A stretch of DNA of 64,000 nucleotides. Origin: Cryptomeria japonica. Its lineage: Eukaryota > Streptophyta > Pinopsida > Cupressales > Cupressaceae. Location: the NCBI RefSeq assembly GCF_030272615.1, contig NC_081412.1, positions 685,698,583-685,762,582 of the forward strand, read 5' to 3'. Below, piece after piece: positions 29,501 to 41,500 of this stretch. Within the stretch, counting starts at the first letter, position 1; every line of letters starts with the position of its first letter. A program made the position numbers and the translations under genes. The notes beneath the pieces are model-generated. The model was not told the origin of the DNA. It did no database searches and saw only the letters and a list, made by a program, of their open reading frames with translations.

Positions 29501-32500
29501 CCTTTTAGATTAGTAAAATCTTCGAGCTTTTGAATCCGTAAGACGCCTTGGAGGAAACAGCAAATCACATCATACCACTAAAAAGCTTGTCCACACGTGG
29601 AGATCCCACTAAAAGAACCTTGGAGTCTACCTAACTGATCCTTTTTGCAGATCTTCAGCAGTTAGAGACTATTTTCTCAAGAGAGGATAAGATGCCTGTC
29701 GGTATTTTATTCTGTGTATGATTGTGTACAAAATACACGTCAACAAAGGGTCAGGAGCGAAATCCTCTTTCCAAGTTGATTTTGCACTTCATTCATCCAA
29801 TTCTTCCTCAAACGTAATCAATTCAACTTCCTTTCATCCTAATCAAGGCAATTCACTATCAAACTAGCTCCAGACAAGGTCACTCTAGGACCTAAGGCAA
29901 AAAAGAAGGCCAAATGGAGGATTTTGCACTAGACCCTTTGGAAGGGTCAGGAGCGAAATTCTCCTTCCAGGTTGATTTCCATAATTTCATCACCTCAAAT
30001 CCTCCTCTCCAAGGTAAATATGCATCCAAGTTTTCCAAACCTTGCCTTAGAAGCTCCAAACTTGGTCAAGTTAAAGAGCAAAATGGAGAAAAAATGAATT
30101 TCGTTCTAGACCCTTTGGAAGGGTCAAGAGCGAAATTCTTGTTTTGGTAAAAAATCCTCCATTCTTTCACATTCTATCACCTCAAAAGGCAAAGACACAT
30201 CATTCTCCTTCCAACTACACCCAAGGAACTAGGTTTGTGTGCAAACAAAGAGGAAAAAAGGTGTCTAGGGAGAATTTCGCTCTGGACCCTTTGGAAGGGT
30301 CAGGAGCGAAATTCACATTTAGGCTCAAATCTTGACTTCATTTCTCACATTTCTTCATCCAAACAAGTGTTTTGCCCTCAATAATGCCTGGGAATGAGTT
30401 AGTTCTAAGTTTGGGTCAAAGTAGAATGTCTTATGGAGAATTTCGCTTTGGACCCTTTGGAAGGGTCAGGAGTGAAATTTCTTATACTTTAAGTTATATT
30501 CCATATATACTGTCAGGATGTTTGAGAGTGGTTTTGGACCTCTAGGAGTTATAATGCAAAATCTAGTTTTTGGAGGATTCTTCAATTTTCCAGACTTAGT
30601 CAAATTTCAGGATCAGGATGACATTCCAGACTTAGCCAAATTTTAGGACATTTGAAGATCAAGATGACATTCTAGACTTCATCACTCACCAATTTGACCT
30701 AACTCGGACCTTCAAAGATGATATTCACTCACCAAGCTTCATTGACCTCCTGAAACTCAAACAAGACACAATTAGCAACAAGAGCAAAACTTTGTCCTAA
30801 GGAAGACTTTCAAAGATGACCCTAACCTGGAGCATCCACTGACTCACCCTAGCTCAAGCAGACCCTGCCATCCTACTGATCCCTCTGGCAACACTCAGCA
30901 TGCAAAGGCTAATAGACAAAACCCTAAAAGACCCAGAAACAAACCCCGGAAAGCAAAAAAGTAGGGGTCCCCATTTGCAATGGGGGATGCGTGAATACGT
31001 CACAACAAGCTCTTATTTTAATTGTGTTGTTTAAAGTCTTGGAATCAATCTTTTCAACAGGCATTGTACTTTGCTTACACCTTCAACTAATCGCTTCTTA
31101 CTTTATGCCATGCTTTGAAGTTTTGTAAGTTAATATCCCTTATGACGATACATTTTTAATTTAACTATAATATATTTTTTGCCTGTGACAAACTTCTGAA
31201 ATGTTTCACTTTTGTTGTGGCAGCTTTATGTGGCTTGTAAGTGAAATAAGAGTAGGATGATCATTTGTAGTTGCCAGATTCTTGAAACTTTTTTCATTTT
31301 TGAACATAGAATGTTGGAACACGACTCAAAGGCCCATCAGCAATGATTAATTTCTTGTATTGTGATTTGAAGATTGGTATAAAGGGTTTACTAGTTCTGG
31401 TTTTTGCTATAAGCTATTTCACTGGTTTCTATTTTTTTTTTTCTAACTCCAATTTTCTTATTTACTTGGCAGCTTGGTGCGAGGTATCAACTTTTTGGTC
31501 AGGAATGCTCAACATGAAAGCTTTGAGCATCCTATAGGTATTTTTTTCCGTATTTTGATCACCTAGCTTTTGGCAAGCATGTAACCTTTTTCTCAATGTC
31601 ATGGTAAAAAGAATGTACACACAACTATGCAGTGTCTTGGGAAGGATACTCTATGTAGTGCTTAATTATAGTTGAAAAATCATTGTGCATAGTCAATTGT
31701 TCATCAACGGATATGTTTTAAGTTTGCATATGCTTGTTTCAAGTGGAATGGCAATAGAAAGAGACTTTTGTTTTTTTCCATCAATGACAATGAAAATCAA
31801 TGGAAATTTGTGCAAGAATAGAAGTAACAAAACCAAATCTATTTATAGTGGATTGAATGAAAATGATAAGCATTTAAACTAATGTTACATCTTGGAGCTC
31901 TTGCAAGAGAGTTTACAGCGTAGCATTTAATTTCAACTTTATTAATAATCTAAGAGAAAAGGTATAGTGAAGTTGATTCTACAATGTTACAGCCTACTTT
32001 CCCTTGTGGAAAGGTTTTAAGTGTGTTGAGACTTGGAAAGTCTTTGTGAGGACTTGCAAACCCTCGTCTGATTCAGGCTGAGCAAGTCTGCAGCCTCAAT
32101 TCATAGACTTTGCCAAGTCTGAAAAAATTAGAAAATCAACTTTATTTTTTTCAAAACACATTAAAGTTATTTGTAAATTTAGAACTTTTGACTAAGTTTT
32201 TCTACGAGTCTAAATCAAAAAGCAGCTTGTCAATTTTTTCCCACGTCAAAGTTTGAATACTATGATTCATTAATTAGCATAAATGTTTGAAATAAGTTAT
32301 TTAATTTAATTTGGATGCCCTATTTCTATCCTTTGGCATAGGCTACTCATGTGAATCCAAACTCAGTTAAACTACACACGCTTATTCTTCATACCTGTTG
32401 GTGTCTGTTTTATCATCTACCAAACATTAGGATAGGATACCCGAAGGTATTCTATCCTCTCCTGAAAAATCACTACTGATTCCAAGGTCTATATGTGTGA

Positions 32501-35500
32501 ACAAGCGACTTTAGTGGAATAGCTTCTTGAGTAGTGTATGCTGAAATTTTCAAGGGGGGACTTATGTTTGACAAGTATTCTTTTATACTTCTGGACTTAG
32601 ATGGATTTTAGCAATTTAGGCTCTTCTTTTTTGGGGGTTTTCTAGGATTTAGACTTTCAAAAGAAAGGGAAAAAGAGATAGGGTTCAGGAAGGCTAATCT
32701 AATACTACGAATTCTGGAGACGGTATCAACTGGATGCTTTCGAGGAACCAAACCTTGCTTCGCCACACTAGGGACAGCTACACAAGGCCGGTGCAATCTT
32801 CAATGGGTTGTGCTTATGATCGAGATGTTGGGATGCACAGGGGATGGGCTCAGACTAACTTTGCACGGTGGAATGGAAATCATCCATTTACCAAAAGTAT
32901 GAGCGGAAATACACCATCAATTGATACTTATCAAATCCTTCATTCAAATTAACAACAATGAAAGCAAATCTAAATTATTTCTAACTAAGTGTTGAGGCAA
33001 TTGAAACCATGCAAATCATTCAAATAATAGATATTACAAAGCAGCGCACATGCAATATATTATCTGGAAATGACCTTAAGCAACAATACATCAAAAACCT
33101 CACCCTTTGCAAATGAGGGGAGGCAACCTTATATAGTTTCTCAAAAATAACTGAATGGCCGAGATCAAACAATGATCAAGGGCCAAGATTGAAAGTCCTA
33201 AACCCTAATTAGGGTTTCCCGAAATATTATCAGTTCAAGCAAATGAAAGAGTGACAAGTGGCGCAGTTGCTAATTTTACTGAGGTGAGTGGCCACTTTCC
33301 TCTTTCAGAGATTCAACGTATTTGGACGCCACGAGCTTGACCTCCTCTATGGTGACACTTGGCAAACCGCCAATTTGGAAATCGACGAGATCCACATCGT
33401 CGGCGCACGTAGCAAGGATGCCTTCCCACTCCACTGCCTAGGTGAGGAAGTTGTCATCGATGGAGAGGAAGTTTGCAATCTTAGAAAGATCGCCTTTGTC
33501 AATCATCCCTGAATCTCGGAAGAAGCTTGTCTGAATCCTGGCTCTCAGGTTCTCTGCTTGTAAATGCTTCTCCCTTAGGCTTTCCTTCTGCCAGATCTCT
33601 GACGCCACCCAGAATACCTTGCCCAGGATCTCTCTAACCCTTGCCTCTGTCTCGAAACACTTGGTCTCGGATTTCTTCAGGACTTCAATCCGAGTGACCA
33701 GAGTATAGTACCACGTGCCGAAGTCATACTTGTCTCCTGTCTGTATGATGCCTGCATCCACTAAGCTCTTCTTTGACATGCCTCAGATAACCTTTAGGTG
33801 AGGGAGTATTTCATTCTGAATTTCATCCACTTCTTCCCAATTGGATGATAGATCCTGGATACGATCAATCAACAAAGAAGTTGCTTCATGCGCTGATACT
33901 AAGTTTTCTACCAGGGTGTCAGCACGTATCACAGCATCTGAAATCCACTCCTTTTCTTGATTGTACGATCCCTTCGTCTCATCATAGTCCTTCATTGATC
34001 CTTGTTGAAGAGGCTGTGGTGGAGTAGCTGGGACTTCATGGTTGAGCGAGCTGGTAAGATGGAGAACATACTTCCTCCACTGATGGTTCTCTTCCTCCAC
34101 TTTCTTTCTCTTTTCTTTCTCATGAGCCAGCCATGTCTTTAGAACATTACAGGAGTCGTCAAAATATTGGACCTACCGGTCGTGGGTAGGCTTACCCATC
34201 TCTATGGTGGTGATCTTGTAGTCATCTGCGGTGACATTGTCCCTAGTCTCCCTTCTTTGGGCACTGCTATCTGGACTGTCCTGAATCCGGCACTGTCTCT
34301 CTGAATCAGGGAGAACTTCCTTGCTGGTTTGGGCGGTTTAGCTGCGGCAGGCTCATTCACCTTCTCTAGGAATGCTGCGGTAGCCTCCTCGGTTGAGTGG
34401 ACCTCCTTGGGAACCTTGGCCTTTATTCTTGCTCTCAACCAATCAGGAATGGTTGATTGTTCTAGGGTATTCCAATCAAACTCATCGTCTGCTTCTCCTG
34501 GGTTCACTGGTATGCCATCCAAGAAAATTATAGGGGCTTCATCCTGCCCCCTGTCTGGAATTCGGAAGACCTTCTCCATCACTTCCTCAACTAGCCGAGA
34601 AAGCACTCTTACTTCATCATCACTCACATAGATATTTATCTCTTGTTCCCCAATTGTACTCTGATCAGGCGCAATGGAAGCAGCACTTAGGATGGAGTGA
34701 CTTTCGCTGGATTCTCTTCTCTCACCTACAACCCTTTTCCCTGTGCACTTTGTGGAGCTTCCACCCAACTCCTTTCTCTTTTGAGATCCAACACTTTCCG
34801 GATTCCGAGCATCACCGACGGAGGTACAAGGGTGGACGGACAGAGTATCATCCACTCCCATTAATTCATAAGTTAGAACCATACCTTTGGCCCTTCAACT
34901 GTTTTGTCTTTTCAGAGGCCCACCACCTTGAGTATTCAACTACTGACCTCATGAGGTCTGCTAGGTCTGATTTTTCTCCCTCTGTCTAATCTATCAAGAC
35001 CAAAGGTTCATTCTTCATCTTCTCAAAACCCGGCTGCTGAAGTTCTAGGCTTTCTTCCACCTGATCGGCAACTTTGAACACTTCCGTTGCTCTCACCATA
35101 CTTAGAGGAATTCTTGACCAGAACCTCTTCCGAATCTCGAAACTATCGGCTGCATTAGCCCAATAGTCTTCTAGATCTAGTCTGTGCTCAAACATTGTCC
35201 CTTCGATCTTCTTTATCCTCTGGAATGGATCGAAATCTTTTCTTGCCTTGTATTGGTAAAAGGGATACCAGGCCAGTTCTTTCTCAGCGGTAGCTGCAGC
35301 TTGTGATGATGGACATGTTTCCAGCCCATTACCAATTGTAAGTGAGGATGTGCCTGCCTTCTTCTGCTTATCCCTTTGAATCACTATATACTCCTCCAAT
35401 TGTCTCACAACCTCGAGCAACACCACTCGGTTGGTAGGGTAAGTTGGAAGCTTGTATGGAGGACCAAAGAATCCCTGAATTCGGAGGTAAGTGAACTTTG

Positions 35501-38500
35501 GATATTGGATGTACCAACACCCGAACCGACCGATAAAGTCCATAGACTCTTGAGAGAGCCTTTGGTGCAGGCCACCTTGAAGGGTCCGGGTAATGTGCAT
35601 CAGGAAGGCATCATTCACCCTTTTGAAATGGAACTTTTCCTCCATATGGAGCTGGGGATAGCAATCATATACCAAGAATTGGTTCTCCTTGTTCCCAACT
35701 TCTCCTCTACAAGTGAGACCTCTGTACCTGTAGGTCCTGGCTAAAGAATAGAACAAGTAAGAACTCATGAAGAAAGTCCTATTTGCCTCCAGATTCCTTA
35801 GCTGGCTGTCTAAATTGTCACTGATCATACGGGCCCAGTCTATCATTTTTACTCCATTGATTATTTCATTAATGAAATAATACATCCAAGGTTCGAATGG
35901 AGCTCCCTGAGGATTTCCTATTATTCTATTGAGCAAGACGATCATGTCCCCAATGTCCTCCTTGAAGTATGCTCGTACTAGGCTCTTTCTCTGGAGTTTA
36001 GAGGTGCCCTTCCTCAACTTGTCTAACCAAGAATGATTAACTATGGCATCATATTCTTCTAGGTGATCATGGTATAGACTGTTAGCTTCATCCTTGGTCA
36101 TATATTCTGTGTTGTGGTACTCAGGGATCCTGAAGGCCTCTCTGATGGCCTCATCGCTGACAATTGCCAACACTCTTCCATTGGGTGCAACAATATCCTT
36201 ACTGATGGGGTTGTAGTGTTTGGCACATTCAACTACTAGTTCATTGCACTGCATGGTGGGGAGGAAACCGGCAGCGTGCATGATACCACTCTTCATCATT
36301 TTCCACGCAATGGTGGTAGGCACAAGGTTGTCCAGACCAAACATTCGCTTCTTAAACTCCCTCAGATTGATGTGTCCGAGGTTGGTGTCGCTGATGTTCT
36401 TCCACTTGGAAGTCATCCTTGACTTAGGAGGAGCATCTTTATCTACCTGGAACTTAATGGCGCTCAAGACTTGCAGATTAATGATAAAAACTTTAAGTTG
36501 GAAAAAATTCTGCAGAATTTTGAAAAAAAGTAACGGGGCCGTGAAATGGCTAAGTGTTGGAAAATTTTCATTTTTTCACTCTCATTACTTAGCCACCAAA
36601 GTTGAATTTTCACCTCCAGACCCTCAGCCTTGAAGCTGGTTGAAGTCCCCATCAAGTGTTAAAACTTTCGAAATTTTTTTTTTACTTAGCCAAAAAAGTT
36701 GAATTTTCACCTCCAGACCCTCAGCCTTGAAGCTGGTTGAAGTCACTATCAAGTGTTTGAAACTTTCAAAAATTTTCATACTTAGCCAAAAAGGTTGAAT
36801 TTTCACCTCCAGACCCTCAGCCTTGAAGCTGCTTGAAGTCCTCATCAAGTGTTAAAACTTTCGAAACAAAATTTATGCTTAGCCAAAAAAATTGAATTTT
36901 CGCCTCCAAAATCATTTATTAAATTCTAGAAAAATATTCAGAAAATTCACAATTTTAATTTTACCTCTGACTTGGCTAGGCTTTTCTCCAAAATGTTGAG
37001 AAAATTCAGAAAAGATGCCTTTCTCCAGAAATTTGTAAGCCTTCTGCCAAAATATTATCCGACTTCCAGCAATATCTAGAATTTCCTCCAGATGATCGTC
37101 AAACTGACATACTTTATTAAGCTCTCCTTAGTAATTTTGAACTTCTTGGTGTAATATTGAATTTGATAATGAAGTATTTGTAGACAAGTTTTAAGAAAAC
37201 CCCTAAAATCATCCAACTCATACTAATTCTAAAAAAAACTTTCCATTTTGATTTAAGTTTGAAGATATTCATTAATCCTCCAATATTCCCTTTCAAAAAA
37301 AACTTTCCATTTTGAATTAATATCTCAATAAATTTTTAATATTCCCTCAATATTCTCAAAAAAAACATTCCATTTTGGATTTATTTTGAGGATTTTTTTT
37401 TATTTAGATATTTCTTCATTTGGATTTAATTTTGAAATCTCTGTGGATTTTTGTTACATCATGTTGACCTTGTTTGACCTTCCATGTGTAGGTTGATTTT
37501 TTGAATTTTATTTCCATCCTTTTCAAATCTTGGCGAATTAGCCAACCTCTCCCAGGTATGGCGGACTTTGTCTAGAACTCCTTTGTGGCCTCTATTAACG
37601 TGAAAAAATTTTAACTAAGGCATTGGGGCGGACTTTGATGTTGACTCCTCCATGGCCTCCTTTACCTTGGCGGACTTTGTAGTAGGCACCTTCCTACCTT
37701 GCTCTCTTACTTTGGCGGACTTGGGAGAGGGCTCCTACATGACCTCCATCTTGGGCGGACTTTGGTGGTCTCTCAACTTGGGCGGACTTCTATCATCTCT
37801 CCCACCTTGGGCGGACTTTGGAGACACCTCCTCATGACTTCTTCAACTTTGGGCGGACTTCAACCTTAGCCCCTTCATGGTCTCCTTCTCCCTTGGGCAG
37901 ACTTCAAGCTCACCTCCTTCATGACTTCTTCATGGCTGGGCGGACTTTGAGGTTGCCTCTTTATGGTCTCTTCATGGCTGGGCAGACTTTGGAGTAGGCA
38001 CCTTCCTTGGCGGACTTTGGCTTGGACTCTTCATGGCCCCTTCAACCCATGGTGGACTTTGACCTTAGCACCCATGTGACCTCTATAGACTTGGGTGGAC
38101 TTCAAGCTTAGCCCCCACATAGCCTCCATCTCCCTTGGGCGGACTTCAAGCTCACCTCCTTCATGGCCTCTTCATAGCTGGGCGGACTTTGGAGTTACCT
38201 CCTTCATGGCCTCTTCATGGCTGGGCGGACTTTGACCCTTGCACCCACATGATCTCCTAAGGCTTGGGCGGACTTCAACCCTTGCTCCTCCTTGGTCTCC
38301 TAAGCCTTGGCGGACTTTAACCCATGCTCCTCCATGACCTCTTTAGGTGGGGCGGACTTCGGGCAAGGCACCCACACAGCCTCTTAAGGCATGGTGGACT
38401 TTGATGAGAGCACCCACACAGCCTCCTAAGGCATGGCGGACTTCATGCAAGGCTCCTTCATGGCCTCTTCAACCTTCGTGATGGGGTTTGAACCTGCGGA

Positions 38501-41500
38501 AACACTTCAAAACCCTTGTTAGCCAGACTTAGAAGAATTTTCGAAGAAATTTCAAAATTTCACAATTGAATCTAATTTAATCGGATTAACTTGAAATTTG
38601 AAATCCGTGCTTAGGTGGATCATCTGAAAAAGCAAAAAGCCTAAAATCTAGGGATTTTAGCTTTTTAGGTCAAAACTTGGAATTTTCGAGATTTGGTCGG
38701 AGTTGGTCAGTGGTGCAAGTGTAAACCCTAGGTTTGCATCCCGAAAAAGCAAAAAGCAGACATCCCTAAAAAATAGGAAAAACTTTCTAAAAATAGCCAT
38801 ACCGGGGATCGGGCTAAAAATGCCAAAAACGAAACTTCCTAAAAAATAGGAAAAAGCAAAAAAGCAAACTTTCTAAAAATAGAAAGTTGTCCAAATTCGT
38901 CCAAATCAATTGCGATCTTCGTCCTTTGGCCTCTCTAAGCACTCTGGTGGTGTTCACACTACGGAATCACATAACTTGCAAAAACCAACTTTCAATCGTC
39001 AGGGCCTGAAATGCTTTGAACTGGACAAGGCTTGGTGAAACTGCAGCAAAAGGTCACAGGACACTAACAAAATCCTAGAAAGCAGGAAAAGAGAGGGTCC
39101 CCATTTGCAATGGGGCGATGTGTGGAAAAGGTCACAACAATACCCGAGTTAAGGAGTGATTACCCTCCTTCCTCTTGCCTCATTATTGACCATGCATCAA
39201 GTATTAGTATTCCTCGGATCCTATCCAGAATTTACCTTTATCCAAAGCTACCTAGAACAATCTCTGATCTGCCAGTGGAGAATCAGAGCTATGTAGACCC
39301 CAATATCAAAGGTATCCAAGAGAATGATGGTACCATTCAATATGTAAGGAAGGAACTCAGAATGGAAAGCTAGATGGGGCTAAATTGGCCTAAGAGAAGA
39401 AATGATACTCAAATGTGCTTTGGATAGACATCATTTTAAATAACCGCAAATCTTTTGTTGCCAGAAATAGATGTGAAAATTATGCAATAGGAAATAAGAA
39501 GTATGTGAAAACATGTAATAATCTAAGAGCAAAGATTGCCTTCAAAGAATAGTATGGTAGGGAAATGAATATTGAAGTGCATTGCATCCACTTAGTAGAG
39601 AGAAGGCATTATACAAACTGATAGATGGTGGCAACTCTATCACATATACTGAATACAAATCTATGATGACTGGAAGCTTCTGTGAGGCATGCAAAAGCAC
39701 ATATTACTATGTACAAAAACTAAGGCTAATGACCCTCATGATATTTCAAGAATTTATATGCATTAAGGATGTGTATTTACAATTATCGTACTAATTCTTA
39801 ATTAGTACTTACATTACGAATTACCCCTCAATCATACATTCATGACCTGAGGAACAGAATATATTGGATGTACCTGTTATATTATTGTATAACCAAGGCT
39901 GCACTAAACTAGCAATTCCCATGAGCACTTTGGTCTATTATATCACTTATAACAAGTACAAATACATGACTATTGGTAGCCTCCGCAAAGAACTGCTAAA
40001 TGACAAGTTACAATTCACACAAACTCAGCTAATACCCCTTACTATCCTTAGTGTATTTATGCATGATAGGGGTTTGTAATAAAAAATATCCTACAAACCT
40101 TTATTTAGTACTTAAATTATTGCACACCATATGTTATAACACATAAAATGTAACCATTGCAAGAAAGACTGCACTAAACTACCAGTGCTCATGAACACTT
40201 CAGACCAAAGCATTAATTAGATAATGAGGAATTCAAATGGTTTCCTAACAGTGATATAAGATTAGATTCTGATGGGCTAGAGGAACTGCATTCCGAGTAA
40301 TCTGAATGATATGTCAATGTGATGAAAAGACATAGGATCAAGCATAACATTTCCCTAAAATAACATATCAATTTTACACATTGAAGCTGACTTCAATATT
40401 ATTGTGACAAATTCTTCAAATTGCTTTTGTTTCCAAAATTTCTCCATTAACCTGAGTTACCCTGGTAAAACCAGGAAATATTTAAAGTTTGGGCATAATA
40501 TTTAACAAGAAATATAATAGTCAAAATGTGCTGCAGGTTCATATAAAGCAGGGCATATACAACGTCCTTGGAAGTCACATGAAAATAGCAGTGATGATGA
40601 TGACAATGATTGTCGTCTTAGGGAGAAAGGAAGACAACATGGTGGGGACGAGAATAGTATGAAACTTCATTCCAATGAGGATGCCATTGAAAAGTGTGAT
40701 GATGGAGAGAAGCTAAGGACTACAGCAGTCTCAGAAAGCCCTCATCCTGAAAGAGATGGCAACAGTGTATTGTTAGATGGGAGCCGGAACTTGTACCCCT
40801 ATCTTGTGGTAGACAAAATTTTCTTGCTGGAATAATTATGTAGATGAACTGGAAAATCTCTGAGAACTGTTTATTTTGTATTTCACATCATATCTTTGTA
40901 TGTATCTATCAATTTGTTACCAACCTTGTTCTTAATTTAATTAAAATGGCAGGTAAATATTGGGTCTGGTGTTAGCATTTTGAGAGTGGATTCTCCAGAC
41001 AAGTTTCAGCGTGTTGGTGGAACAAGCCTTGGTGGAAGGTGGTTTTCTCTTAATAATTGAATTCTAAATGAACAGCATTTAAATTTACATCTTTTCTGTC
41101 ATTTCTTAGGGACTGAGAAAAGCTTTATCAATAATCAAAAGTCTAGTATGACATCATAATCCTAGCCAGTAAAGTATGTCTGATCACCAAAAATAAAAAT
41201 ACTTAAGAGCTCGTTCAAGGTTAACCAAGATAGACTCCATCAATAAATTTATTTTTTTCTGGAATATATCCACCAAGTTCAATTCCTATCAATCTTAAAT
41301 TGTTGTAGTTCCATTTTCTATTCAAAAGGTTGTGGCGAACAAGAAGCTTTTGTTAATTCCTCAAGTTTGTCAACTATGAAAATGATATGCATGTCCATTT
41401 TCCACATTTTCTAATTTAGTTTCATTCTTAAATATCTAATATTTCAAGCTCCAGGAAATTCAGAAGGCTTATGTTAAACTAATATTTCCACTTTTCATTC

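Larger units (their letters stand above)
22011..29745 (+). mobile_element. Giant TGTTG/CAACA element, nested copy 1 (subfamily A, intact ORF)
   Basis: It starts TGTTGTGACCATTTCACAC and ends ACACGTCAACA, 7735 bp, with a perfect AAGGG target duplication (22006-22010, 29746-29750). It landed inside a palindrome unit of the outer copy, splitting GGAAGGG from TCAGGAGCG. In order: terminal hairpin, 13 repeat units plus one half-spaced extra, TATA-like box, 5' exon and intron, 1073-codon ORF, telobox, second TATA-like box, and terminal stem. The perfect duplication and intact ORF make it the youngest copy here. No LTR pair, reverse transcriptase, integrase or RNase H was seen inside. Confidence 0.9.
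20240..30480 (-). repeat. Subfamily A palindrome array of the outer element (15 units, split by nested copy)
   Basis: Units read on the + strand as TTCGCTCTGGACC...GGAAGGG...AGGAGCGAA, a palindrome of about 39 bp with GACCC/GGGTC inner arms. The GGAAGGG word starts at 20269 (weak), 20404, 20580, 20758, 20934, 21142, 21319, 21495, 21672, 21838, 22004, then after the insertion 29940, 30117, 30293 and 30459. Spacings are 135, 176, 178, 176, 208, 177, 176, 177, 166, 166, 196 (corrected for the 7740-bp insertion), 177, 176 and 166. Sequence between units is much less alike than the units. Confidence 0.9.
18661..31007 (-). mobile_element. Giant TGTTG/CAACA element, outer copy (subfamily A, ORF-less)
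   Basis: In minus orientation it starts at 31007 with TGTTGTGACGTATTCACGC and ends at 18661 as GACATATCAACA. The flanks are AGTTC and AGCTC, a 5-bp target duplication with one mismatch. Without the nested copy and its duplication (7740 bp) it is about 4.6 kb. In element order it has the CCCCAT/ATGGGG hairpin (30969-30985), fifteen palindrome repeats (30480 down to 20240), a splice acceptor before ATGAAAGAAGACCAG (near 20106), no gag-like domain, the telobox palindrome (19603-19620), a TATA box and the terminal region. It is a non-autonomous or deleted relative of the nested copy. Confidence 0.85.
32396..39139 (-). mobile_element. Giant TGTTG/CAACA element, copy 2 (subfamily B)
   Basis: In minus orientation it runs from 39139 (TGTTGTGACCTTTTCCACAC) to 32396 (...ACAGACACCAACA), 6744 bp, with perfect ATACC target duplications (32391-32395, 39140-39144). 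Order: terminal hairpin, AT-rich inverted repeats (38740-38890), AAGTCCGCC array, about 97-bp tandem repeats, broken ORF, telobox, TATA box, and a terminal stem with a TTCG loop. No LTR pair or polymerase is present. Protein and ends are homologous to copy 1, but the array sequence is not. Confidence 0.9.

Noticed and set aside
34329-36633. Open frames on the + strand over the copy 2 ORF (for example 35376-35744 and 36220-36633)
   Set aside because: They are antisense shadows of the conserved minus-strand gag-like frame.
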